Shown here: positions 1 through 11,220 of the stretch, in pieces
How the letters are laid out: each line of letters begins with the position of its first letter
How positions within the stretch are numbered: the stretch's first letter is position 1
Assembly (NCBI GenBank): GCA_951812925.1
Contig: OX638368.1
Location: forward strand, 81,140,909-81,204,908
DNA length: 64,000 bases
Reading direction: 5' to 3'
From: Calliopum simillimum
Taxonomy: Eukaryota > Arthropoda > Insecta > Diptera > Lauxaniidae
Notes under the pieces: model-generated
The model's database searches: none
What the model was told of the DNA's origin: nothing
What the model saw: the letters and a program-made list of their open reading frames with translations, nothing else
Made by a program: the position numbers and the translations under genes

Positions 1-360
1 GCCAAATAGAAATTTTATATGTATTTGTCGATTCTTAATCCAAATCTGGCATTTAAATCGCTGTATCTTGTGTGGTTTCTGAGATATCTTCTCTTTTTAT
101 AGGGTCTAAAATTGTGTATATGAAAACTGTTGCTAGTTTTTCTCAAGAACGGGTTTAGACCTTGGCTAAGTATATACATACTTATAAAGAAGCGTGGCGC
201 CGCCCTAAACTTTTTATTTAATTTGGTCATATTTTTTTCATATATATTTTGCTGAAATTTGGTACACATCTACTATTAATGCCTCACAATGAGCAAAAAT
301 TGAGCGAAATTGGGAAAGTGCTACGCCCACTTTTTGACCATTGAAAATTTTGATTAAATA
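1..360. repeat. Dispersed repeat family X, copy 1
   Basis: This stretch reappears in inverted orientation at about 4745-5085 and in direct orientation at about 49785-50060. Shared landmarks are the motif around AATCCAAATCTGGCAT, TTTCTGAGATATCTT, TAGGGTCTAAAATT and the CCAAATTAAATAAAAAGTTT block. Copies 1 and 2 flank the LINE of 370-4738 as an inverted pair. No coding potential. The left end is outside the window. Confidence 0.7.
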
Positions 361-365
361 TTTCT

Positions 366-545
366 TGAAAACGGCCCTACGGCTAAGGGGTCAGAATATG
401 CCCGAGGTAAGCATGCCTATCGTAAAAGGCGACTAAAAGCGGGTGACCAGCAAGGGTGTGGAAGCATGTAGCGTTGGACAGCGTTGCGCCTCGAAAACCC
501 ACAATGCCCGTAACTGGCACTGACAAGGCGAGTCGATGCCGCCTT
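366..545 (+). mobile_element. 5' region of RTE-like LINE
   Basis: A GC-richer segment with the pattern GGGTCAGAATATGCCCGAGG, then a run about cgtaaaaggcgactaaaagc, of a type I associate with the 5' untranslated region of insect RTE-like LINEs carrying the endonuclease found at 2500. It is separated from the rest of that LINE by an inverted-repeat insertion. The assignment to this LINE is inference from position and recalled similarity. Confidence 0.45.
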
Positions 546-1101
546 AAAATAAGCATCTTGTCGAAATGTCGAAATTCTGAAGCGTCTGAGCCAGAGTGAG
601 CGGCTCCCAGTTCAGCGTCTGTTCCAGATTGGGCGGCTGAAATTGAATGTGAATTTGGCCACTATAGTTGCAGCGCTTGTCGGATCCAGCTTTAAGCATA
701 TAACTTACTGCGTGGGACGTTGCTGAGAAGATTATACTAATGAAGCATGGATCGAAAAACGATGAAAAATAACTCTCACGGCCCGCTTGAAATAAATTAA
801 CAAAAAGGTTCAAGGACGACGGAGTTTTTTGTTGGGTTCTTTTCAGGACATCATCTGTAGTCAATCCTGACAAGAATCCAAATCGTAACACGCGCCGATT
901 TTGAAAACGGACATTTTTTTCTATTTTTGAACGAATATTTTCAAATGTTTGCACTAAATACCATTTATTTGTGCATATATCGACCTCGGCTACACTCCTA
1001 TGTGAAAGCTCATTCAGTTTTTTGAATATTTGCCCAAGAAACCATACCTCTGCGTTCAACATTAGTTCAACACATTTTCGATCGAAAATTTTACCTTGCA
1101 T
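544..1101 (-). CDS. ORF of unknown origin in element W, left arm
   Basis: An unbroken 185-codon minus-strand frame starts MQGKIFDRKC and includes VWFLGQIFKKLNELSHR, then CTNKWYLVQTFENI and LRFGFLSGLTTDDVL. The first ~115 codons lie in a repeated arm and reappear on the plus strand at 2042-2365; the remainder is unique to this side in the window. Differences between the arms are mostly substitutions rather than frame-breaking until the second arm shifts near residue 70. I do not recognise the protein. It may be an element-encoded protein or a captured host exon; it may also be an open frame without function. Start chosen at the ATG shared by both arms. Confidence 0.4.
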   Translation of the reverse strand: MQGKIFDRKCVELMLNAEVWFLGQIFKKLNELSHRSVAEVDICTNKWYLVQTFENIRSKIEKNVRFQNRRVLRFGFLSGLTTDDVLKRTQQKTPSSLNLFVNLFQAGRESYFSSFFDPCFISIIFSATSHAVSYMLKAGSDKRCNYSGQIHIQFQPPNLEQTLNWEPLTLAQTLQNFDISTRCLF

Positions 1102-2365
1102 TTAATATTTTTTTTATTTTCATACTAAATTTTGAAAATTCTTAAAGAGACAAAAATAATATCATAAAAAGAATTGGCTGGTATTCTGTCAGTAATCAAT
1201 TAATTTGGGTTCTGTTTCACAAAAAGTGCACTTGATGGTGTGAAATTGATTTTATATATTTGAAAAAGTTATACGGGACAAATAGCCGATTATTATGATC
1301 CACTTTCAAAATAAACGATTCATATTTTTAGATGAATTTTTTCAAACAAAACACCAACCTAGGATGAAAGTACATTTAATTCTATGAATATTTGCCCAAG
1401 GAACTATACCTCTACGTTCAACTTTAGTTCGGCGCATTTTTGATTGAAAATTTTACCTTGCGTTTAATATTTATTTTTATGCTAAATTTTCAATATTCTT
1501 GTAGAGACAAAAGTAATGTCTTAATATGCTTTGGCTGGTATTCTGTCAGTATTCAATAAAATTGGGTTCTGGTTTTACAAAAAGTTTACTTGATAGCATG
1601 GAATTGATGATATTTATTTTAAAAAAAAATTATATCGGTCCAATAACCGATTTCAAAATAAACGAATCATATTTTTACATGGATTTTTTCAATCAAAACA
1701 CCAACCCAAGTGTTTTTGGATGCTTAGGATGCTGAATCTAAAACTCATTTTTTTCCAAGGTGACATCTAGTGGCAGTTTTAGGAAATAAATTAGCCGCTT
1801 TTTTAATTTCACAGAACAATATACCAAAATCCATGTAAAATTATGAATCGTTTATTATAAATTGGTCATTTGACCGATATAATTTTTTGGAATAAACATC
1901 ATCACTTCAAGTAAACTTTCCGTAAAAACAGAACCCAATTTAATTGATTACTGATAGAATACCAGCCAAATCACATTATGACATTACTTTTGTCTCTATA
2001 AGAATTTTTAAAATTTAGTATGAAAATAAAAAAAATATTAAATGCAAGGTAAAATTTTCGATCGAAAATGCACCGAACTAAAGTTGAACGCAAAGGTATG
2101 GTTTCTGGGACAAATATTCATAAAATTCAATGAGCTTTCACATAGGGGTGTAGCCGAGATCGATTTATGCACAAATAAACGGTATTTAGTGCAAACATTT
2201 GAAAATATTAGTTTAAAATTAGAAAAACTGCCGCTTTCAAAATCGGCTCGTGTTACGATTTGGATTCTTGTCAGGATTGACTTCGGATGATGTCCTGAAA
2301 AGAACCCAACAAAAAACTCCGTTGTTCTCGAACCTTTTAGTTAATTTTTTTCAAGCGGGCCGTGC
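546..2365. repeat. Inverted-repeat element W carrying duplicated ORF arms
   Basis: The minus strand of 773-1101 and the plus strand of 2042-2365 are diverged copies of the same sequence, facing each other; the left arm ends in GGCCCGCTTGAAATAAATTAA and the right in its counterpart TTAATTTTTTTCAAGCGGGC. Between them lie shorter inverted copies of a further unit (about 1130-1370, 1490-1735, 1830-2040) marked by GGCTGGTATTCTGTCAGT and CACCAACCTAGG. The same units recur at 61130-62600. It interrupts the LINE 5' region. Ends of the insertion are not certain. Confidence 0.6.
2042..2365 (+). pseudogene. Broken second copy of the element W ORF, right arm
   Basis: Plus-strand copy of the same ORF, starting MQGKIFDRKCTELKLNAKVW and running in frame to about residue 70, where an indel shifts the frame; the downstream part (LRFGFLSGLTSDDVLKRTQQ) continues in another frame from about 2250. 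It ends at the arm boundary near 2365, where LINE sequence resumes. Further partial copies of the first 30 codons occur at 1375-1463 (minus), 61373-61475 (plus) and, split by a mariner, at 61737-61790 with 62531-62600. Confidence 0.55.
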
Positions 2366-4738
2366 TCTCCAAGTGGTACCCACCAGAATGTGGTTTATCC
2401 ACCTGCCTCCGCAGCATGCACATCGGATTTGGAGGTGCAAGAAACATGCATAGTTAGTAATGATTCTCCTATAACTGGAACCAATACGGTTCGTCAAAAT
2501 TTTAAAATCCTTTCAATGAAAACTCGAACACACATCGGTTCTTGGAATGTCCGAACTCTTAATGAACCAGGCAAAATACACCAACCCATAAGAGAACTCC
2601 ACAAATTCAACCTTGAGTTACTTGGGGCTAAGCGAGTGTAGATGGAATGGTATATGGAATGGAATAAAAGAACTTAAAACAGTTCCGTTCATTGTGGTGG
2701 AAGTATTGAAACATCATGGAGGACCGCTAAGGCGGCGTTCTTAAACTCCAGTGAAAAAATACTTGGGTTTCGACCCTCGAACAAAAAGCACTGGATGAGC
2801 GAGGAAACGTGGGGTCTTGTTGATAAAAGAAGCGTAAGAAAACTGAGAGACGACGCTTAAACTAGAGCGCAAAAGAACGACGCCGAAAAGGTCTTTAACT
2901 CTCTCAACAAAGAAGTCAGGCGATCGTGAAGACAAGACAAAAGAAGAATGTACAACGACATCGCAAGCGAAGCCGAAAGCGCTGCAAATGCTCAAAATCT
3001 CAGGCAGGTTTACGATATCACCCGCAGATTATCTGGCAGAAAACACCAACAGAACTGCCCTATCAAAGACAAAAATGGAAATCTCTTTCCGTTCGCGGAC
3101 GACCGACTAAAGAGATGGAAAGAGTATTTTTGTGATATACTAAATCCCATGTCTACCACATCCCCGCAACCAGAATAACCAACTACAACTGCCGCAGTGA
3201 CTCGCAGTAATAGTCGAATACAAACACCGCCGCCTTCAATCGATGAAATAGTGAAATCTATCCAAAGTATGAAAAACAACAAGGCCGCCGGTATAGATCA
3301 AATAACAGCTGAACCGCTACAGGCGTGCCCCATAACATCAGCTAAAATTATCCATCCTCTGCTCAGCAAAAGAGCGTTTGCCAGAAGATTGGCAACATGA
3401 CATATTAGTCAAATTACCTAAACGAGTGCCGAAACTATAGAGGCATTACCTTGATCTCAGTACCATCAAAAGTATTGACGAAAGTGCTTCTGAACAGGGT
3501 AAGCGAAAAACTTGATTCGGCCATTCGAAAGCAGGATTCCGGCGAAATCGATCATGCGTGGATCAAATCAACACCTTCAGAATAATTGTCGAACAATCAT
3601 GCGACTGGCGTGCTGCACTTCAACTTGTCTTCGTAGACTCTAGCACTGCCTTCGACAGTGTCTCCCGAGAAAATATCTGGGTTTCACTTCAATGAAGAGG
3701 TATTGCTGCAAAGGCCGTAAACTTAGTACGTGCACAATATGAAGGCTTTAAATGCAGTGTGTTACACAAGGGGTTGTTGTCACCGTCATCCGCCACTAAT
3801 TCCGGCGTACGGCAGGGGCGTGTACTATCACCATCTTTCTTCCTTATCGTTCTTGACGATATCCTAGATGAAGCTCTTAATAAGGCCAAAGGGGGTATCC
3901 AATGGAACTTTACCGAACATCTAGAAGATTTGAACTCGCTGACGATATCTGCCTCTTATCGTACAAACATTCAGATATGCAAAGCAAAATTGAAGACCTT
4001 ATCTTGGAATCATAAAAGGCCGGCCTAAAAATCAAGGTATCCAAGACTAAAAGCATGAAGCTAAACGCAAACAGAAATGACATCACATTTAGAGCTGGCA
4101 GTGATGACATTGAAAACGTCGGTATCTTCACGTATTTAGGCAGCATTATCAACATGGATGGTGGAGCAAAAGAGGATATCAACTCAAGAATAGCAACAGC
4201 AAAAGGTGCGTTTGCTCAACTGAACAAAATATGGTCTTTTTCCGTTATATCCACCAAAACGAGAGTTCGCATTTTTGATTCGAATGTGAAATCGGTTTTG
4301 TTATATGGGTCTGAAACATGGCTTGTTACTGAACAACTAACGAACAAGCTGCAAGTATTCGTCAACAAATGCTTAAGGCGTATACTAAAGGTTTGGTGGC
4401 CTCGCACTATATCAAATGCCGAGCTACATCAAAAATGCAATCAGAGGGCTATAGCAAACGAGGTCAAGTTGCGCAAATGGAGATGGATTGGTCACACTCT
4501 CCGGAAACCACACAGCGAAGTTTGTCGCCAGGCTCTTGAGTGGAATCCACAAGGCAGTAGAGGACGTGGTAGACCCAAAACCAACTGGAAAAGGTCGCTG
4601 GAAAAGGAAATCCAAGAATCGGGAAAGTCGTGGCAAGAGATCAAAGTCATCGCAAGGGATCGCAATAAATGGAGATGTTTCATATTGGCCCAATGCTCCT
4701 CCTAGGAGTTAAAGGAGATTACATATATACATACATAC
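2366..4738 (+). pseudogene. RTE-like LINE, endonuclease/reverse transcriptase, decayed
   Basis: Reading across frames gives, in order, the start of an APE-type endonuclease (IGSWNVRTLNEPGK near 2540, then a large deletion), a linker (VYDITRRLSG), the reverse transcriptase with FVDSSTAFDSVSR (first catalytic Asp, near 3640), a GVRQG block, FADD (the catalytic pair, near 3935) and a C-terminal tail (KWRWIGHTLRKP, then GRGRPKTNWKRSLEKE) ending at a stop at 4703-4705. The last 216 codons (4055-4705) are one open frame. Frameshifts and stops separate the other parts, so it is dead. The 3' end is a short ACAT/ATAC microsatellite, typical of RTE-type elements, and an independent 3' fragment of the same family is at 36840-36990. 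Clade assignment is by recalled resemblance. Confidence 0.8.
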
Positions 4739-4744
4739 AAGGCA

Positions 4745-5085
4745 TTGATAGTCAGTAGTTGTGTACCAAATTTCATCAAAATATTTTATACGGTTCAAAA
4801 GATATGACCAAATTAAATAAAAAGTTTTGGGCGGTGCCTTAGTAATTATATACTAAGTCAAGGTCTATTTCATTGTTTTGTATATGCTAATGCGCATTAT
4901 TTTCCAAGATTTCATTAAAATCGCTATAGTCGTTCTTCAGAAAAACATGGTAACAGTTTTTATATGCACAATTTTAGACCCTATAAAAGAGAAGATATCA
5001 CAAAACCATACAAGACACAGCAATTCTAATGCCAGATTCGGATTTAGAATCGCCAGATACATAAAATTACTATTTTTACTTTTGT
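4745..5085. repeat. Dispersed repeat family X, inverted copy 2
   Basis: Reverse-complement counterpart of 1-290: GTGTACCAAATTTCATCAAA, GACCAAATTAAATAAAAAGT, ACAATTTTAGACCCTATAAA and GAAGATATC occur in mirrored order. Sits directly after the LINE 3' tail. Confidence 0.7.
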
Positions 5086-5096
5086 TTATTTTATAT

Positions 5097-5761
5097 ATCG
5101 ATACGTCCAACGTAAAACTTGGTAACTCAAAAATCGTAGTTTTTAGATATGATCATTTTTGCATTGTTTTCGTTAAAACAAGAAAACCAAAAACAAAAAT
5201 TAAATAAATACTTTGGAAATCTGTAGTCCAAATAAAGGGTTTTCGACTATTAAATCGTTGTCGCAGTTCCAAATTGATTTACAGAGATATTAACAATTTC
5301 AACTTATAGTTTGGATAAAAATGAATACATATGAGTTGTAACTCTAGTTACAACTTATGTTCTGTTTCAGAAACCAAATGTTCCATGAGAAAAGTTGGTA
5401 TCTTAACTTCCCAACTACCATTAAAAAATATTCTACGGACATTACGTTGGTATGTAGGACTTACAACCACTGATTTTAAAAGAAAAATTAACTAATAACT
5501 TTGTAAGTTAAGTTACCAACGTAATTTGTTATTTTTATCCCATGCATAAGTTATCAACTTAAGATGCCAAGTTTTTACATGGAGACCTCACTAAAGTAAA
5601 CTTAGGTTGTAACTTTAAAAATTGCTCCCAACCCTTCAAATTTCAAGCTAAAGGTACCAAAATTTGACACAAGTTAGAGTCTGATACGCATATTTCGAAA
5701 ATCATTGACCCGTAAAAAGTTGGTAACTTGAGTTACAAACTTTTACGTTGGATGTATCGAT
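5097..5761. mobile_element. 665-bp non-autonomous TIR element
   Basis: Ends are inverted repeats of about 35 bp: ATCGATACGTCCAACGTAAA at the left and its near-exact mirror (TTTTACGTTGGATGTATCGAT) at the right, continuing into TTGGTAACTCAA on both sides. The interior has no ORF and is rich in repeats of GTTGGTAACTTRAGTTAC. A solo right end of the same family is at 17811-17845. Confidence 0.65.
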
Positions 5762-5888
5762 TTGTTTCCAATTTTTTTTTATGAAAACATATGTTTCTGA
5801 AATATTGTTTAAAAAATTACTTAATTCCGACCGCGCTCTAAAATGTTTTTGATTTTAATTAAAAAAAAAAAAAAAATTTAAAAAAAAA

Positions 5889-7566
5889 CTAGTAAGGGTG
5901 TAAAATTTGGCCTGGCCAAACATTAAATACCCTACAATGCAGTGTTTTTAAAATTTTGCTCATATGGGAGGTGCTACGCCCTCTTGTCCGAGTTCACCCA
6001 GTTTTTGTTCAGAGCTTGCATTTATAGGTTTTAGTGTATGAGTGAAAAACGTTTTCAGTATAGTGTTTTGAAGCTTTTGCTTATATAGGAGGTGACACGC
6101 CCTCTTGTCCGAGTTCCACTAGTTTTAGCTTAGAGCATGCATTTAGTCTTTAGTATTTGAGTGAAGTTTGTTTGGATTATCTCAAAAAACTCTTTCCGTA
6201 TAGCATTTTGAAACTTTTGCTCATATGGGAGATGCCACGCCCCCTTGTCCGATTTCAACCAATTTTTGTTGAGAGCTTTTATTTATGATTCTTAGTGTCT
6301 GAGTTAAATTTGATTTTAATATCTCATAAAACGCTTTCAGTATAGCGTTTTGAAGCTTTTGCTTATATGGGAGGTGCCACGCCTTCTTGTCCGAATTGGC
6401 TCAAATTTTTCTCAGAGCTTGCGCCTACAATTCTTAGTATTTATGCGTATTTTGGTTGCATTGCCGTTAAGGTACTAGTCCAAAAATAATTTTTCAAAAA
6501 ATCGATTTTTTTTTTTACAGATTTTGATTCCTTATACATTCAAGAATAACCTCCTAAAATTTTTTAAAGATATTTGAAAAAATGACGAAGTTACAGCTCT
6601 CTTTGCGCGCGCACATTTTTGACTATTTCTTCGCTACAGCGTGCTCTCGCAGCTGTCGACAGGTGTTGTTTTTCGCGTTTTTCTCGAAACTACATTTTTC
6701 AAGTCGGCGTAGACTTATTCTCCGAAACTATAAGTCCGACTGTTCTAATTTTTTGCATGTAGCTTTGTTTATGTATCCCACATCGTAATCCACCAGAAAA
6801 TTAAAAAAATTTGTAAAAAAAAAATTGTAATTTGATAATAAAGTCGAAAAAAAACATCAAAAAAAAAAATTTTTTTTTCATATTGCCACAATTTTTTTTT
6901 TTTATCGATTTTTCATAATATTCTGGTGGATTACGGTGTCATTGACCTTCTTTTTTAAGATCCCATTTGTATTTTTTTCTTCAGACAAGCCGTTTTCAAG
7001 AACATCTCTACGCCATGGGACGATAAAATTTTTAAGAAGAAAACTTTGGCGCCCTCTATAAAATGGACTTTATAATAAAAATAAAAAAAAAAAATTTTTT
7101 CAAAATCTTTAATTCTTTATTTATATGTACAAAAATTTTTATACAATAACTCAATAAAATAAAGGAAATAAAAAATTTTAAAAATTGTATTACTTTTTGC
7201 CATTTATTTTTGGACTAGTACCTTAAAAATACTCCTAAAATTGCATTTTGAATATATTTTTTGTATGGGCAGTAGGCGTGTCCGTTGACCGATTTTGCTC
7301 ATTTTCAATCCCACGAGCTATTTTTAGCGATGGAGGCAGTGTACCAAATTTCATTGATATATCTTGCTTAGTTTTCCCAAAAAGTGTATTTCAACACACA
7401 GCCAGCCAGCCAGCCACCCAGCCAGCCAGACAGACGGCCATGGCTATATCAACTCAGGAGGTGACGCTGATCAAGAATATATATACTTTTCTATATCTGC
7501 CACGCCTCCTTCTCTGCGTTACAATCGGAAGGACAAAGTGAATATACCCTGGGTGTAGGGTATAAA
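5889..7566 (-). mobile_element. DINE-1-like Helitron copy a, interrupted by TTAA element
   Basis: Read on the minus strand, the element opens with TATACCCTACACCC, has the conserved GACGCTGATCAAGA block and a short SCAG/CTGG microsatellite, then tandem ~143-bp units (GGCGTGGCACCTCCCATATA), and ends in a hairpin (TTTGGCCAGGCCAAA) about 12 bases before CTAG, followed by T. A 3' hairpin plus CTRR and T is the Helitron signature. It is non-autonomous: no Rep/helicase. Interrupted at 6467-7226. Confidence 0.75.
6471..7222. mobile_element. 752-bp TTAA-flanked MITE (piggyBac-type target)
   Basis: The ends are inverted repeats GGTACTAGTCCAAAAATAA, flanked by TTAA on each side (6467-6470, 7223-7226). 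The uninterrupted Helitron copy at 18318 shows the empty site (GTCGTAAAAAATACT), so the insertion and its 4-bp duplication are directly supported. TTAA is the piggyBac target, but the terminus does not begin with the usual CCC, so the superfamily is not certain. It contains only a 68-codon open frame (6582-6788), probably not meaningful. Confidence 0.75.
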
Positions 7567-9153
7567 AAATCATCAAAATCGGAGCTGTTCTTGAGAACTT
7601 CCGTCTAAAAGGCTTTATTGGCTCCACTAAAACGATTGTCAAAAAAATCAAAACGCTTTTTCATTAAATTATTTTTCCCTTTCTTTCTTTTTTCTATTTG
7701 GTTTGAAAAAATTTTTATTTAATTATATCGAGCTCTAACCGCAATAGTAGCGTATGCGACAAAAAGCAAATTTTACAGGAGAGATTTTTTTTCGAACATA
7801 CATGGCGGATTTTTTTAAAGCTTTAAATGTAGTCTATATTAGACCTCATACAAATAATAGACGCGTTCTTAAATTGATTTTCACTTATTTATGGCGCATA
7901 CGATATTTTCGCAGTCACTCTTGGCGAAGATTGAAATTAAAATGTGGCGCATACGTTTTTAGAAATAACATGGTTTTGCATTTGAATAATACATTTATTT
8001 CATTTATTCAATACACAGAAAGAAATTTGTAACAATTTGAACGGTTGAAATTGTACCAACCCACAAAAACGGTCAGATTGACTGTAATAATGTTAATTTA
8101 CAGTACTATTAAGTATTTAAAATTTACAAAATATCACAAATATACAGAAAAAGTTTTTTTTTTTTAAATCGGTCGACGAGCTAATCGATTTTCCGGGTCG
8201 AATTTCGGTTACCAAATGGTCTTCATATTGTTTCTGCATTAAACAAAAAAGTTTCACAAAAACTAACTAAAAACTGATTATGCAGATTCAAAATTATTTG
8301 TAGATTCAAAAATATTATTTTCGAAAGTTTTAACTGATCGCGTTAATGAGATATTGTATTTTTAACAATTTTTTTTTTAAATATTTTTGTTAAAAGAAAA
8401 TGAACTTTTGCGTTTTTTTAGAAAATTAGCAAAGGACGAAAACAAGAATAATAATTTTTAATGGAAATTTTGATGTTGAATCCTAATCTGGTTTTAGAAT
8501 TGCTGTTCTGATATGGTTTTAAAGAAGTCTTAGCTTAAATACAATACTAATTTTCCATCCATTTTGTGAAAAGTTAAAAAACAATTTTTTTTTTTGTTGA
8601 GGTAATGTAATAGAACAAGGAAATCCTTAGCCATAAAACCTTAAAAAACAGCTTGAAGCCCTATTATTTTACTTCAAAACCCAGCTTAAATTATATCGAT
8701 ATATTTTTTCTTCTTCGAATTATTCTAACCTGAAAAGGTGAAAAAAGGAAAAATCCACGTTTTTCGATATTTCAGCTTACGATATTTCGAAGACAAAAAA
8801 AGTTGTCGATATCAATCAAACTGATTTTTAAAGAAAAAGACTGGGGCTTTAAGCTTATTTTTCAATACTTCGAGCTAATTTTTACAACGAACCCTCTGTA
8901 CAAAATTTCGTCGAATTATCTTAGTTTTCCCGTGAAAAATATTTCCACGGACACACAAACATCCATCCAAACAGACGGACATGGCTATACCGACTAAAGA
9001 GGTAATTCTGACGAAGAATATATATACTTTTCCTTACCTGCCACGCCTCCTTCTCTAGTTTTTGAGGTGCTTACGTTCTTTTTGTGGTCAACAAAAAAAC
9101 ATATGTGGCTCTTACGACATAATTGAAAGTGCGATATCTTTGTAAATATACAT

Positions 9154-9512
9154 TAGGGCGTTTCACGTTTTCTATGCTGATCGAAATTTAGTATAAATTT
9201 TTCAAGTTACAGTAAACAGTCAGTAAAAAAAGGATTGAAAACAAGAAGTAATTCGAATGTACAAAACTAAAATGAATATTTTGTTATTTATATGTTAGTA
9301 TGATTGTAAATTTTTTAGTTTATTATTTTGCTAATTGTTTATTTTTGTTGTACAAAAATATATCTATTATTTTTTAAAAAAGTTGACATCGCGACCTCTA
9401 AATGACTAATAAAAAATCTGAAAAAATTCACAGGATATTTTTATCCCATAAGACATCCAAGTCCGCTTTAAGGTTTGAAAAAATAAAAAAAAATTTTTTG
9501 TGAAACGCCCTA
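9154..9512. mobile_element. 359-bp hAT-type MITE
   Basis: Ends TAGGGCGTTTCAC and its exact mirror GTGAAACGCCCTA, flanked by a perfect 8-bp duplication ATATACAT (9146-9153 and 9513-9520). An 8-bp duplication and a YAGGG-type end are the hAT pattern. AT-rich interior with no ORF. Confidence 0.8.
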
Positions 9513-9824
9513 ATATACATACAGTGGCTCACAAAAGTATTCGGATTTTGAAATTTTTTTAAAGAATCATAATTACGAATTAATTTTTTTTAATTACTCT
9601 TAACAATTATAATTCGGTAAGTATCTAGTTTTATTTATTAAAATAAACTTTCCTAAAATGTAAAAAAGAGCTTCTAAGCAAAATCCTACTTATATTCAAT
9701 ACACAAAAGTATTCGGAATTCCAAAAAATGGCAATATCTGAAACACGAAATCAAAGAATATTGCAAAAGTATTGGCGACACTCTTAAAATTCAATTTACA
9801 ATAAGTGTGCGGTAGCTCAGTTCT

Positions 9825-10782
9825 CAAGGTGCTCTTGAACAATCGATAGGTTTCTTAAATATGTGGAGAAAATCTGTGAATGGGGTTTCATTTGTATTAG
9901 TTTAGTGGTCTGAAAAATGCAAACCCCGAAATCGTAGCTGATCATCCCCGCGAAATATCGCAAAAATACGTATCCTATATAAAGAAAAATAAGAAAAAAA
10001 AAAACGCAACAAACAAATATAAAAGTATTTATTTTAAATGTATTTTGCAATGCTGAATCCGAGTCCGGCCTTAAAATTTCTATATCTTATACAGTTTTTG
10101 AGATATCTTAGCCTTAACGAGGAAAAAATACCGTTTTTGCTATATTTTGAAGCTATATAACTAGAATATTGAACATTCATACGCAGAATTCGATACACTA
10201 TCTGAAAGCTCCAATTTTTTTTAAAACCGCATTTAAATTATATCAATAGCTTAATTCTTCTCCGAAATATCGTAGACTGAAATAATGACAAAACACGTTT
10301 TTTGCACTTTTTTAACTTTTTAGGTTAGGATATCTCCGAGAAAAATAAAGATATCAACATTATTTGAATTAGGTTTAGAAGATTGATTGAAGCTTTCCAT
10401 TTCTACATCAGAATTTACGGATATACGTCCTGTTGTGTAGCTCCAAAGCACAGCAATAAAACATAGCATCGGTCTTTTTTCCTTGTTTAGACTAAGATAT
10501 CTCAAAAACCGTATGAGATACAGCAACTCTAAGGCCGGATTCGGATTCAAAATTGCCAAATACATTAAAAATAACTATTTTTATATTTGTTTGTTGCGTC
10601 TTTTTTCTGATTTTTTTTTTATTTTATATGGGATATGTATTTTTTGTGATATTTCGCGGGGATGATCAGCTACGATTTCGGCGTTTGCATTTTTCAGACC
10701 ACTAAACTAATACAAATGAAACCCCATTCACAGATTTTCTCCACATATTCAAAAAACCTATCCACTGTTCAAGAGCACCGTG
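9825..10782. mobile_element. 958-bp long-arm inverted-repeat element inside Tc1
   Basis: Two arms of about 300 bp (9825-10130 and 10485-10782) are inverted copies, from CAAGGTGCTCTTGAACA inwards through GGGGATGATCAGCTACGAT to the AATCCGAATCCGGCC motif. A TTCT flanks each side, and the related Tc1 copy at 28390 lacks the insertion (GCTCAGTTTTTGTC). No coding sequence. The inner part of each arm resembles repeat family X. Confidence 0.7.
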
Positions 10783-10837
10783 TTCTGTTTTGTCAAAATT
10801 TTTGAAGCGAAAGACTTCGTTTTTTAGGAAAAGTAAG

Positions 10838-11220
10838 ATGGGACGAAAATCAGAAGAAACCACTCTTGAATAAAAAAAATTTTAGCTCGTGAGGACGGAA
10901 AAATCCTTTTGGAGATTACAAGCGGCGTTGGAAGAAGTATTTAGACTATCCACAGCTTTATAGAAAGAAAAAAGTTTTATAATTCACAACGCTTTGATAG
11001 ATTATCGAAACTAGGCATTCGAGACAGGTCGAATATCATACGAAAAACTAAAATTCAACCACGTACTTCAGCAGTGGACATTAATAGAAGTTTCACTTAA
11101 TATAATGGAGTAAACATAAGTGATGAAACTAATCGCAGGACACTCAGAAATGCTGGTTATAATGGACGAACCCAACGTTTCAAACCATTCATAAGAGTGA
11201 TTCAAAAAAATTAATTTCTT
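10838..11220 (+). pseudogene. Tc1-type transposase, N-terminal half, decayed
   Basis: From the ATG at 10838 the frame reads MGRKSEETTLE, a stop, then LAREDGKILLEITSGVGRS, a second stop, FDRLSKLGIRDRSNIIRKTK, IQPRTSAVDINRS, a stop, and DETNRRTLRNAGYNGRTQR. This order (paired helix-turn-helix DNA-binding region followed by the start of the DDE domain) is that of Tc1 transposases. The catalytic DDE part is absent before the right end of the element, so it is both stopped and truncated. Confidence 0.6.

Noticed and set aside
7364..7558. Recurrent 64- and 97-codon frames (MLSFPKKCISTHSQPAS..., MNIIFVWAVGVSVDRF...)
   Set aside because: They recur because they lie in the Helitron copies; the CAGCCAGCC microsatellite produces the peptide.
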